64,000 nt of DNA from Virgibacillus sp. 7505. Its GTDB lineage: Bacteria; Bacillota; Bacilli; Bacillales; Amphibacillaceae. Shown here piece by piece: positions 35,006-42,496 of the stretch (positions are counted from its first letter, which is position 1; the number at the start of each line of letters is the position of its first letter). The stretch lies in the NCBI RefSeq assembly GCF_002272135.1, contig NZ_NPBF01000035.1, forward strand, positions 27,200 to 91,199. Direction: 5' to 3'. Made by a program: the position numbers and the translations under genes. The notes under the pieces were generated by a model. It ran no database searches. It worked only from the letters and a program-made list of their open reading frames with translations, and had not been told where the DNA came from.

Positions 35006-35569
35006 CGTATGTAAGAAATCAGATTTAGTTATTGCATACATTTTCACATCACGCTGTGCTCCTTTAATAAATAGCAGCTTGCGTAATGTTCCTTCAAACG
35101 ACATACCGGCCTTCTGCATCACTTTCTCCGATCCGCTATTTTTCACATCGCACTTTGCCTGAACCCGTTCAAGTTCCATTCGCTCAAAACCGAATTGAGT
35201 GACTTGCTTTGCTGCCTCTGTCATATAACCTTTATTCCAATACGGCTGCGCAAGCACATATCCAATTTCACCAACATGATGATTCTGCTGCCAAGAGACA
35301 TAATTGATTGTACCAATCAGGCGCTTCTCCTCCTTAAGCTCAATTCCCCAAAAAACTGCCTGATTACTTTCGTATAAATTAAGAATGATATCCAAAAATT
35401 GCTGCGTATCCTCAATCGATTGGTGCGTAGGCCAAGTGACAAATTCTGAAACAGCCGGATCGGAACCATAGGCATATATTGCTTCTGCATCTGATAGGGT
35501 CAACTTACGAAGAAGAAGCCGCTCGGTTTCTAAGGATGGAAGATTCTCAAGTATATGTTCTGTTTGCAT
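34991..35569 (-). CDS. RimJ/RimL-type GNAT acetyltransferase
   Basis: A 192-residue acetyltransferase: start LETERLLLRKLTLSDAEAIYAYGSDP, acetyl-CoA loop QPYWNKGYMTEAAKQ, and VKNSGSEKVMQKAGMSFEGTLRK, all typical of the ribosomal-protein N-acetyltransferase-like group. GGGAGG precedes the ATG at 35569. Substrate unknown. Confidence 0.86.
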   Translation of the reverse strand: MQTEHILENLPSLETERLLLRKLTLSDAEAIYAYGSDPAVSEFVTWPTHQSIEDTQQFLDIILNLYESNQAVFWGIELKEEKRLIGTINYVSWQQNHHVGEIGYVLAQPYWNKGYMTEAAKQVTQFGFERMELERVQAKCDVKNSGSEKVMQKAGMSFEGTLRKLLFIKGAQRDVKMYAITKSDFLHTKKTG

Positions 35570-35654
35570 GTAAAACTTCCTCCCAACAATGTTTGTATAT
35601 ATTTTACATATGTATTCATCATCATAAACCAATGTTGGATCTCAATCTACTGAA

Positions 35655-35700
35655 AACAAAAAACTCCCTGACTACAGTTAACAACTGCATGCAGGAAGTT
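35655..35700 (-). terminator. Terminator of the EAL-GGDEF operon
   Basis: Minus-strand stem AACTTCCTG/CAGGGAGTT with an inner CAGTT/AACTG stem and a TTTTTTG tail, 19 bases past the GGDEF stop. Confidence 0.85.
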
Positions 35701-35718
35701 CTATTGAACTGATCTCTC

Positions 35719-36975
35719 CTAAAATGTCTGATACATATTTTTGCCATTCTTCTTCGCCTGATACAAAGCGGCATCAGCACTCCGCATCAACTCATACTCT
35801 TTCGTGCCATTCTCCGGGTAGAAAGCTATCCCGATACTGGATGTTGTCCTAAAGAGATTCCTGCCTATATTCCATGCTTTTTGAAAGGATTCAAGGATAT
35901 CGTCCGCAATACGAAAAACATCATTTTCCTCTTCAAATTCCGGCAAAAGAATCGTAAATTCATCTCCGCCTTGTCTCGAAAGCACATCATGGTTCCGCAG
36001 GCATCCCTTGACCCTGCTAGCGAATTGCTTTAACAGCTCGTCGCCTACATCATGACCAAGAGTATCATTGATATATTTAAAATTGTCTAGATCCAAATAC
36101 ATAACAGCTACTTTTTTCCTGTTCTGCTTCGCCTCATCCAGCGCTTGCTCCAGCTTTTCCTTGAACAGCCTTCGGTTCGGCAGTCCCGTTAAGGTATCAT
36201 GATAGGCCATATGCGTCAGTTGCTGTTCATATGCCAATCTTTCCGTAATGTCCCTTGATACAAAGAGGAAATGTTCAAATACCCCATGCTCATCGAAGAT
36301 AGGGCTTGCTTGCGCCTCCAGCCAAATCCAATTGCCCATGATATTCTTAAAACGGAATTTTAGCACACAGCCCTCTTTTGTCATCACCATTTCACCCATC
36401 TTCTGCCGTACCTTCATACGGTCATCTTCATGCATGAAATCCCTCGCTGGTTTTCCCTCATACGCGACAGCAGGAAACCCAAGCACCGTTACATGGGACG
36501 GAGAAGCGTACTTGAAATAGCCTTCCCAGTCAATGATACAAACCAAATCTGTCATATTCTCCGCAATTAATCTGTATCGTGCCTCACTTTGCCGCAACGC
36601 TTCTTCAGCCATTTTTCTTCCGGTGTGCTCCTGTATGATCATTAAGTAAGAAAGCTCGCCTTCATACTCTAAAGAAACACCAGTTATTTCGACATCAATG
36701 ATTGCTCCATCCAGACGCACTACTTTCTCTTCTGTCGGCGATATTACTGCTCCGACTCGATTTAATTGCCGGAAACGTTCTTCGACTATGTCTACATAAG
36801 CTGGAGGAGAAAAATCCAGAATTGATTTTCCTTTTAGTTCCTGTATAGAGGCAGCTCCAATCAGATCAACAAATGATTTATTTGCGTACAGGATGCTGCC
36901 TTCTCTGTGAATGACTATGGCTATAGGTAATGATTCCAGGAGCATCAGCTGCTGTACATCTAACTTTCCGAACAT
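35719..36975 (-). CDS. PAS-PAS-GGDEF diguanylate cyclase
   Basis: A 418-residue cytosolic signalling enzyme. Two PAS domains (about 10-120 and 135-250, the second with a PAC-like DITERLAYEQQL end) precede a GGDEF domain with a full active site RQGGDEFTILLPE. It should make cyclic di-GMP from two GTP in response to a PAS ligand. An RxxD inhibitory site five residues before GGDEF is not evident (HDVLSRQGG). ATG at 36975 follows GAAGAGGA; an earlier ATG at 36999 overlaps the EAL gene. It is coupled to the EAL gene upstream. Confidence 0.88.
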   Translation of the reverse strand: MFGKLDVQQLMLLESLPIAIVIHREGSILYANKSFVDLIGAASIQELKGKSILDFSPPAYVDIVEERFRQLNRVGAVISPTEEKVVRLDGAIIDVEITGVSLEYEGELSYLMIIQEHTGRKMAEEALRQSEARYRLIAENMTDLVCIIDWEGYFKYASPSHVTVLGFPAVAYEGKPARDFMHEDDRMKVRQKMGEMVMTKEGCVLKFRFKNIMGNWIWLEAQASPIFDEHGVFEHFLFVSRDITERLAYEQQLTHMAYHDTLTGLPNRRLFKEKLEQALDEAKQNRKKVAVMYLDLDNFKYINDTLGHDVGDELLKQFASRVKGCLRNHDVLSRQGGDEFTILLPEFEEENDVFRIADDILESFQKAWNIGRNLFRTTSSIGIAFYPENGTKEYELMRSADAALYQAKKNGKNMYQTF

Positions 36976-36988
36976 AAAGTCCTCTTCT

Positions 36989-38554
36989 CTACGATGCATC
37001 GCGACACACCACCACTATATATTCCACTTCCCCCCGTTCGTCCAGTACAGGAGTTCCGATAGCTTCGACAAGCAGCCATCCATTATTGGCGCACTTGTAT
37101 CTGAACTTCACCTGCCGAGCTGTTTTATATGTCACAATCTGATGGATCCGGTTTTGAATCAATTCTACTTCATCAGTGTGAATCCATTTAAAAGCACTTT
37201 CTCCGACAAAGGTTTCAGGAGCTATACCAAGCAGCTTTTGATGGGACGGTGAAGCATAAAGTATAATGGCGTCCGAATTTATTATACAAATCAAATCCTG
37301 GACATTTTCTGCAATCAGACGATATTTCACATCATCTGAGCTGAATACAATTCCGGTTTCCTTTGTAATATCCACGGAGCATCCAATTACTTCGACTACT
37401 TTTCCTCCCCGGATGATTGGCCTCAGCGATGTGACATACGACAAACCATTTACTCTGGACTCGTATATGACATTCTCTTCCCCATTCCACGCTCGCTCAT
37501 AGAATTCCATTTTTCTTTCCGCTTCTTCGGCCGGAAGAAAGTCTTTTAAGTCTTTTCCGATAAGCTGGTCAGGAGTAAACTGCAAGCGGTAGATCAGTTC
37601 TCCATCACAAAAACTATGGACAAACCGTTCATGTTCTTTTTTAAATTTAAAAATCATTCCCTGTTGTTTCCGTACTGCCTCCTGCAAGTCCTGATACGTA
37701 TTTTCCACACCGCTTTTGAACCAAGTTTCCCTGGACTTCTCTAAGGAGATACCCTCATCCGGGATTATCTGTTCCAAACGAGGAATGCTTCTTTTAAATT
37801 CTTCGGGCTCAACCGGTTTACTGAAAAGATATCCCTGCGCCTCATTACATAGATTCTGCTGCAGGAAAACAAGATGATCCTTGGATTCCACACCTTCGGC
37901 AATCACTTCTAGCTTTAATTGATGTGCCATTGCAATAATCGTTTTGACAATGGTGGCATCCTTGGAATCAATGGTACAATTACGCACAAATGATCGATCT
38001 ATCTTGATGATATCTATCGGGAATTCCTTTAAGTGATAGAGGGAACTATATCCGGTGCCAAAGTCATCCAAACTGATTCGAACACCTATCTGTTTCAATT
38101 TATTCAATACAGGCAATACATAATCGACATCCATCGTCATAGATTCGGTAATCTCCAGCTCCAGATACTCCGGAGAGAGTCGGGATTCTTCTAAAATAGA
38201 CTGTACCTTCTCTGCCAAATCACCTTGATACAATTGAGAAGCCGAAAGATTAACCGCCACAATCATAGAAGACAGACCTTGTTCCTGCCACGCTTTATTC
38301 TGCATACATGCCGACCGCAGCACCCATTCTCCAATAGGAAGAATCATTCCTGTCTCTTCAGCAGCAGGGATAAAATCCAGTGGAGAAATGATTCCTTGCT
38401 CAGGATGTTCCCATCGGATCAACGCCTCCACTCCGCACAGCTTACCCGTCTGCAGGTTGAGCTTTGGCTGGTAAAGAAGACGAAATTCCTCTCTATCAAG
38501 TGCGAGCTTCAATTCTTCTTTCCATTTATTTTTAGTTGATTTATATAAATTCAC
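36989..38554 (-). CDS. EAL phosphodiesterase with C-terminal PAS domains
   Basis: A 521-residue protein whose EAL domain is at the N-terminus (about 14-255): ALIRWEHP after GVE, LEITES, SLDDFGTGYSSL, KIDRSFV and EGVES are all intact, so it should hydrolyse cyclic di-GMP. Two PAS domains follow (about 300-400 and 410-520). EAL is usually C-terminal; its first residues (MNLYKSTKNKWKEELKLAL) look like a GGDEF-EAL linker, suggesting loss of an N-terminal GGDEF. GTG start with GAGGTG 8 bases upstream. Ends overlapping the PAS-GGDEF gene region. Confidence 0.88.
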   Translation of the reverse strand: MNLYKSTKNKWKEELKLALDREEFRLLYQPKLNLQTGKLCGVEALIRWEHPEQGIISPLDFIPAAEETGMILPIGEWVLRSACMQNKAWQEQGLSSMIVAVNLSASQLYQGDLAEKVQSILEESRLSPEYLELEITESMTMDVDYVLPVLNKLKQIGVRISLDDFGTGYSSLYHLKEFPIDIIKIDRSFVRNCTIDSKDATIVKTIIAMAHQLKLEVIAEGVESKDHLVFLQQNLCNEAQGYLFSKPVEPEEFKRSIPRLEQIIPDEGISLEKSRETWFKSGVENTYQDLQEAVRKQQGMIFKFKKEHERFVHSFCDGELIYRLQFTPDQLIGKDLKDFLPAEEAERKMEFYERAWNGEENVIYESRVNGLSYVTSLRPIIRGGKVVEVIGCSVDITKETGIVFSSDDVKYRLIAENVQDLICIINSDAIILYASPSHQKLLGIAPETFVGESAFKWIHTDEVELIQNRIHQIVTYKTARQVKFRYKCANNGWLLVEAIGTPVLDERGEVEYIVVVCRDAS

Positions 38555-38948
38555 TATCGCAACACCTCGTTCTGCTAGGTCTTTAACTCATGCTGCTGGC
38601 TTGCTTAGTAGGACAGTTCCTTTATCTTATAACGGCTATGTTGCTTTTGTATTAAATACGTCTGCTATATATGCTTCATGATTATACAACCATCCCCGGC
38701 TTGATACGATACTTTTTAATAATCCAAATATAGGAATCAGCTGCAACAGTAACCAACACTATTACAGTATCTATACCCCATTACATAGAGTGAAATTCTG
38801 CGTTCTAACATACAGGCCAATCAAAATAACCGCCAGCACAAATGCTGACGGTTTCTCGTAGTAATATATGTTCGCAACTAATCAATCTCTGTTAAATAAA
38901 ACTTTCATCATTTTACAGATCTAAGTTCCTCTAATAAATGAGCAGAAT
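38555..38948. other. Intergenic region without detectable gene
   Basis: No supportable reading frame. It holds the promoter side of the EAL gene and, at 38828-38853, a stem AACCGCCAGCA/TGCTGACGGTT with a TTATTTT tail on the minus strand, a probable terminator for the lipase-toxin transcript. Confidence 0.6.
38828..38853 (-). terminator. Probable terminator of lipase toxin operon
   Basis: Imperfect 11-bp stem (one mismatch) with weak T tract on the minus strand, about 95 bases beyond the helper gene. Confidence 0.55.
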
Positions 38949-39266
38949 TTAAGACCACCATCCACCTCGAACTCTAATGCTTTCTCTTAAGATAACATAA
39001 GAATGCTCTATTCCTTTCAATAACATAATATTCTCCTCTAAACGCTGTCTCAGTGCTTTATTCGCTTTTCCGTCAAAGCAATCCTCCAACGCATCCTTGA
39101 GTTTTATATGCTCATCCGAAAGTGATTCAATATGGTAGCACCGCTCTAAATACTTCTTATAAAACTTCTCATCTGCTTCCAAATCGTTCTTGATACTTCT
39201 TTCCAACTCTTTCTTTTGCTTTCGTTTCTCCAGAAATTCGTCAAATTCATCAAGTATATCAAACAT
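38949..39266 (-). CDS. Small helical protein, candidate type VII secretion helper
   Basis: A 105-residue, highly charged, all-helical protein with no signal peptide, 25 bases after the lipase toxin stop in the same direction. It begins MFDILDEFDEFLEKR, containing an F-x-x-x-D motif, and has two long amphipathic stretches (about 15-45 and 55-90). Small helical partners next to type VII substrates bind the helical targeting domain; for TslA these are the TlaA proteins. I assign that role from position, size and helicity only, as sequence similarity could not be tested. The ATG at 39266 is preceded by GTGGAAGG with 10-base spacing; an ATG at 39275 sits directly on that site. Confidence 0.55.
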   Translation of the reverse strand: MFDILDEFDEFLEKRKQKKELERSIKNDLEADEKFYKKYLERCYHIESLSDEHIKLKDALEDCFDGKANKALRQRLEENIMLLKGIEHSYVILRESIRVRGGWWS

Positions 39267-39291
39267 TCTTATCATGCCTTCCACTAAAGAA

Positions 39292-40701
39292 TCAGAACCT
39301 CAGCCAACCTGCCAGCATTTCGTCAATATGCGCAAAATCCTTCGCCATCTTGTTCATATTGTGTGCGATTTCTCCAGTGTCAGATTGTGCATCCTTCAGG
39401 AATCCAATCACTTCATCAAAATAATCCATCTCAAATAACATCGGAATCCCGTTTGGACCACTTACCGTCAAATCCCGATAGATATCATCTACATCGGAGC
39501 CATTCAGCTTATCAAATCTTCCCGATCCAACTTGCCCTTTGAATTTACTCTTGGCATATTTCATCGCCGAGAGATAATCATCCAAGAACTGCATCATCTC
39601 TTTTTTAGTCTTCGCAATCAGATCTTCGCTAGCTTCTACTTGTGCCGCATAAGCTTTCATTAATTCGGTTTGAATTACGATGTGAAAATCTGATACACCA
39701 CTATTTTTCAGGAAGAGAGGTGATGTGGAGATAGCCGAGCGAAGTTTTTCATCAAATAGTAGATCTGATTTGTAGTAGCCATCTTCATTGTATAGACTTG
39801 CATCCGTGTAGTTCTTTATACCATGAGATCCAAGCATATCGGCCATTTGGTCACCTAAGCCATCTTTTCCAGCCGGGTCTTCCATATAATAAAGGGAGCC
39901 GATTGTTTTGTCATGAAACATAGCAACTGCATCACTCGGGTGTGCATATGTAATAATCTTGTCCTTATAATCCCCTTCGCGAACACGCTTCTGCTTGTCT
40001 TCATCCAGAAGACCGTAAGCATCCGCTGCGGCGAAGGTCACTGCGTTGGAATCATACATCACAGCACAATATTGAGCTAGTCCCCCGCCAAGAGAATGAC
40101 CAGTAAAGGTTATATTTTCGGCACCATATTTCTCTACGTACTTCTTAACAGCAGCTTCCGCTTCGGTAAATTGGTTCTTGTTTGTGAACGTGATTGTACC
40201 ATTGTCATTTAGCTTTGCATTGCCCGTCTGCAATGCCGCATCCTGTGATGGTGTCGCCACATAAGCTGTGGTTCCATATTCCTTTTTACTATAATTGGAA
40301 TCACCACCGACTACGCCAAATGCATCTTCATAAACATCTTTAAGGAACCCGGAATAATCTACCTTTTTATCAGATTCATAGATTACAGTATCACCTTTAA
40401 GCGTGGCTCTATCACCAGCCTCACTCATAATGGCATTCTTCGTAGGTTCATCCAGACCTTTAAGTTCCACTTCTTTTGTGGTAGTTTTAGGGGGTTCAGT
40501 ACCGCGGAAGCTGATAACAACCTCTTTAGTATCAGGGTTTTGGAGTACGTACCCATAAAGACCCGTCTCTTTATCTTCTATAATCTCTTGGGTTTCCCAG
40601 ATAATACTCCTACCCGAAACCTTACTTTCAAAGTCTCCTTGTTCATCTTCGTAAGCTCCTTGAGACAAGATGCTTGCTTCAATATCCGTCATTTCGCTCA
40701 T
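39292..40701 (-). CDS. Lipase-family toxin with C-terminal helical targeting domain (TslA-like)
   Basis: A 469-residue protein without signal peptide. Residues 1-320 are an alpha/beta-hydrolase of the class 3 lipase/Mbeg1-like type: SFRGTEP at 64-70, nucleophile elbow GHSLGGG with Ser203, and probable Asp257 (HPSDAV) and His293 (GSHGIKNY). Residues about 340-469 are helical and end in KDFAHIDEMLAGWL, with an F-x-x-x-D motif at 456-460. An N-terminal lipase and C-terminal type VII targeting helix pair is the reverse order of LXG toxins and is the architecture of staphylococcal TslA, an antibacterial phospholipase. A small helical gene follows and DUF1433-like lipoprotein genes lie divergently. 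AAAAGGAG precedes the ATG. The phospholipase activity and secretion are inferred. Confidence 0.75.
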   Translation of the reverse strand: MSEMTDIEASILSQGAYEDEQGDFESKVSGRSIIWETQEIIEDKETGLYGYVLQNPDTKEVVISFRGTEPPKTTTKEVELKGLDEPTKNAIMSEAGDRATLKGDTVIYESDKKVDYSGFLKDVYEDAFGVVGGDSNYSKKEYGTTAYVATPSQDAALQTGNAKLNDNGTITFTNKNQFTEAEAAVKKYVEKYGAENITFTGHSLGGGLAQYCAVMYDSNAVTFAAADAYGLLDEDKQKRVREGDYKDKIITYAHPSDAVAMFHDKTIGSLYYMEDPAGKDGLGDQMADMLGSHGIKNYTDASLYNEDGYYKSDLLFDEKLRSAISTSPLFLKNSGVSDFHIVIQTELMKAYAAQVEASEDLIAKTKKEMMQFLDDYLSAMKYAKSKFKGQVGSGRFDKLNGSDVDDIYRDLTVSGPNGIPMLFEMDYFDEVIGFLKDAQSDTGEIAHNMNKMAKDFAHIDEMLAGWLRF

Positions 40702-40747
40702 GGATTCTGACTCCTTTTCTTGCTACAATCAATCAAGAGGTGTTTTT

Positions 40748-41089
40748 ATGAATAGATTACATATAACTCCATTTTTATTAATTATCTCCATTATAATATT
40801 AGGAGGTTGTAATGTGAATAATAATGAAGGCAATTATGATGATGAAACTATTAGTAAAGCCAAGGAAACTACCGAGAGTTACTTAAAAAATAACTACGTT
40901 GATGTAAAATCAGTAGAATTAGAAGAGCCATATCAATCGCAAATGGGTAGTTTATCTATTGATGGTACAGTTAATGACAAAGGATTCACAATACATTTAA
41001 ACAATGACTTTACTGTAAGTTCTATTGGCAAAAAAGAAGGTTTCCCTGAGAAAAAAGAGGAATGTAAAGAGAGGGATTGTGAATACTGA
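40748..41089 (+). CDS. DUF1433-like lipoprotein, array copy 1 (candidate TilA-type immunity)
   Basis: A 113-residue lipoprotein with lipobox LGGC (Cys about residue 20), then about 90 extracellular residues. Features shared with the other copies: ISKAKETTESYLKNNY helix, EEPYQSQMGSLSIDGTVN hairpin and a C-terminal FPEKKEECKERDCEY with a CX4C pair. This fits the cystatin-like DUF1433 family, to which TslA immunity lipoproteins are related. It starts only 46 bases from the divergent toxin start. AAGAGGTG precedes the ATG. It ends in its own terminator. Immunity function is inferred from context. Confidence 0.78.
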   Translation: MNRLHITPFLLIISIIILGGCNVNNNEGNYDDETISKAKETTESYLKNNYVDVKSVELEEPYQSQMGSLSIDGTVNDKGFTIHLNNDFTVSSIGKKEGFPEKKEECKERDCEY

Positions 41090-41123
41090 TAAGATTCTAT
41101 TTATGAATAAAAGTATATTAAAG

Positions 41124-41155
41124 GTGCCTTCCAATTCTATTGGTGGGCACTTTTT
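41124..41155 (+). terminator. Terminator after lipoprotein copy 1
   Basis: GTGCC-tt-CCAAT/ATTGG-tg-GGCAC stem followed by TTTTT. Confidence 0.8.
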
Positions 41156-41241
41156 GCAATCCTCATCTACTCCCTCCTTTTGTAAATAATTTCTATATAG
41201 ATATGCTCTTCTTTGCTAGACCAAGAATATGAGGTGTCATA

Positions 41242-41577
41242 ATGCACAAACACAAAATAATATATTCCCTTATATGTATCATCATATTGATACTATTGGG
41301 AGGTTGCGTTGCGCAGGATAACATTGATAATGAAATTGCCAGCGACATTAAAGAAATAGCAACAAGTTATATTGAAAACAATTACGAATCCATAGAATCT
41401 ATTAAGTTAGATGAGCCTTATCGAGGACAAATGGGAAGTCTAACAGTAGATGGTACTGTTAATGGTAATGCAGGCTTCTCCATTAGCTTTGATGAAAATC
41501 TAAACGTATCAGGCATAGCGGAAGATGAAGGTTTTCCTGAGGAAAAGAAAGAATGCAGGAAGCAATTTTGCGAATAG
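41242..41577 (+). CDS. DUF1433-like lipoprotein, array copy 2
   Basis: A 111-residue paralogue of copy 1: lipobox LLGGC, EIATSYIENNYESIESI helix, DEPYRGQMGSLTVDGTVN hairpin, FPEEKKECRKQFCE end. GAGGTG is 5 bases before the ATG. Surface-exposed lipoprotein; candidate immunity to a lipase toxin. It has diverged from copy 1 mainly in the first half of the mature domain, as expected for immunity proteins matching different toxin variants. Confidence 0.78.
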   Translation: MHKHKIIYSLICIIILILLGGCVAQDNIDNEIASDIKEIATSYIENNYESIESIKLDEPYRGQMGSLTVDGTVNGNAGFSISFDENLNVSGIAEDEGFPEEKKECRKQFCE

Positions 41578-41626
41578 CAGGAACAAATCGCAATTCACTC
41601 TTTACTATAATTAGAAGTATATCTAT

Positions 41627-41945
41627 ATGAAAAAGCTAAACATATCATTATCCCTAATCATCCTACTCTTGATTTTCACTGGGTGTACAGAAGAATACGA
41701 TGAAGAGAAGATCACGAAAGCAAAACAGACTGCTGAAAGTTATCTTAGGAATAATTATCAAGATGTAGAATCAGTTAGAAGAACAGTATCAATCGCCAAT
41801 GGGAAGCCTATCAATTGACGGAACAGTAAATGGAGCCGGCTTTACTATCGATCTGAACAAAGACTTTACTGTTGCTATAGTAGGAGAAAAGGAAGGTTTT
41901 CCGGAGCATAAAGATGTTTGCGAAAAAAAGGACTGCGATTACTAA
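41627..41945 (+). pseudogene. DUF1433-like lipoprotein, array copy 3, frameshifted
   Basis: The frame from 41627 encodes a lipoprotein start (lipobox FTGC, ITKAKQTAESYLRNNYQDVESV) but ends at 41818. The neighbouring frame continues the family sequence EEQYQSPMGSLSIDGTVNGAGF to FPEHKDVCEKKDCDY and TAA at 41945. Compared with copy 1 (TCAGTAGAATTAGAAGA), this copy reads TCAGTTAGAAGA: five bases (TAGAA) are missing within a TAGAA-TTAGAA near-repeat. So one 5-bp slippage deletion explains the break. The ribosome site is also weak. Confidence 0.88.
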
Positions 41946-41976
41946 CTGTAAAAACCTTTAGCAGGTGACAAATATT

Positions 41977-42306
41977 ATGAAAGACTTAACCATATTATTT
42001 CTGCTTTTCACAATGATTTTAGTATTTACTGGCTGCTCGGAAACATATGACGAAGCTACAGTTGCCGAAGCTAAGACTGTAACTAGAAGTTATTTAGAAA
42101 ATAATTATGAAAATATCGAATCGATTGAGCTAGAGGAACCTGTAAAGTCACCAATGGGCAGTATGACGGTGGATGGATCAGTTAACAATGGTAAGGCATT
42201 TTCTATTAGTTTAAATGAAGATTTAACTGTTGCCAGCCTCGTTATACAAAGTGATGATTTCCCCGAAGAAAAAGCAGCATGCAGAAAGAAAAGCTGCGAG
42301 TATTAG
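41977..42306 (+). CDS. DUF1433-like lipoprotein, array copy 4
   Basis: A 109-residue intact copy: lipobox FTGC, VAEAKTVTRSYLENNYENIESI, EEPVKSPMGSMTVDGSVN, FPEEKAACRKKSCEY. The ATG at 41977 follows GCAGGTG; a GTG four codons upstream overlaps this site. It shares its FTGC lipobox region and short mature N-terminus with broken copy 3, suggesting that these two arose by a recent duplication. Confidence 0.78.
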   Translation: MKDLTILFLLFTMILVFTGCSETYDEATVAEAKTVTRSYLENNYENIESIELEEPVKSPMGSMTVDGSVNNGKAFSISLNEDLTVASLVIQSDDFPEEKAACRKKSCEY

Positions 42307-42347
42307 TTTGGGTTCTTTTAAAATACTTTTAAGCGAGGTGATGTAAT

Positions 42348-42442
42348 TTGAGGCACTCTATCATTTCATTACTTCTTTTACTACTGGTGCAGGCAATCCT
42401 GAGCGGAAAGCAGAATGCCAAGGCAAGGATTGTGACTATTGA
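42348..42442 (+). pseudogene. DUF1433-like lipoprotein, array copy 5, internally deleted remnant
   Basis: GAGGTG and a TTG open a frame with a signal-peptide-like start (MRHSIISLLLLLLV). About 45 bases later another frame encodes PERKAECQGKDCDY and TGA, the exact family C-terminus. The lipobox and the whole mature core are missing and the two parts are out of frame, so this is a scar of a fifth copy with about 200 bases deleted. Confidence 0.75.
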
Positions 42443-42461
42443 TCTTTAAAAGGAACAGAAT

Positions 42462-42493
42462 GCTAACTCCTTGCTATAAGGAGTTAGCCTTTT
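42462..42493. terminator. Terminator closing the lipoprotein array
   Basis: Eleven-bp stem GCTAACTCCTT/AAGGAGTTAGC followed by CTTTTT; it may also end the convergent MFS gene. Confidence 0.9.
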
Positions 42494-42496
42494 TGA

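Noticed and set aside
35719..38554. Single EAL-PAS-GGDEF gene split by a sequencing frameshift
   Set aside because: The downstream gene has its own ribosome site and PAS start, and the upstream protein ends naturally after a complete PAS domain.
39292..40701. LXG-type polymorphic toxin
   Set aside because: The N-terminus is the lipase itself; no N-terminal LXG helical domain is present, so only the reverse architecture fits.
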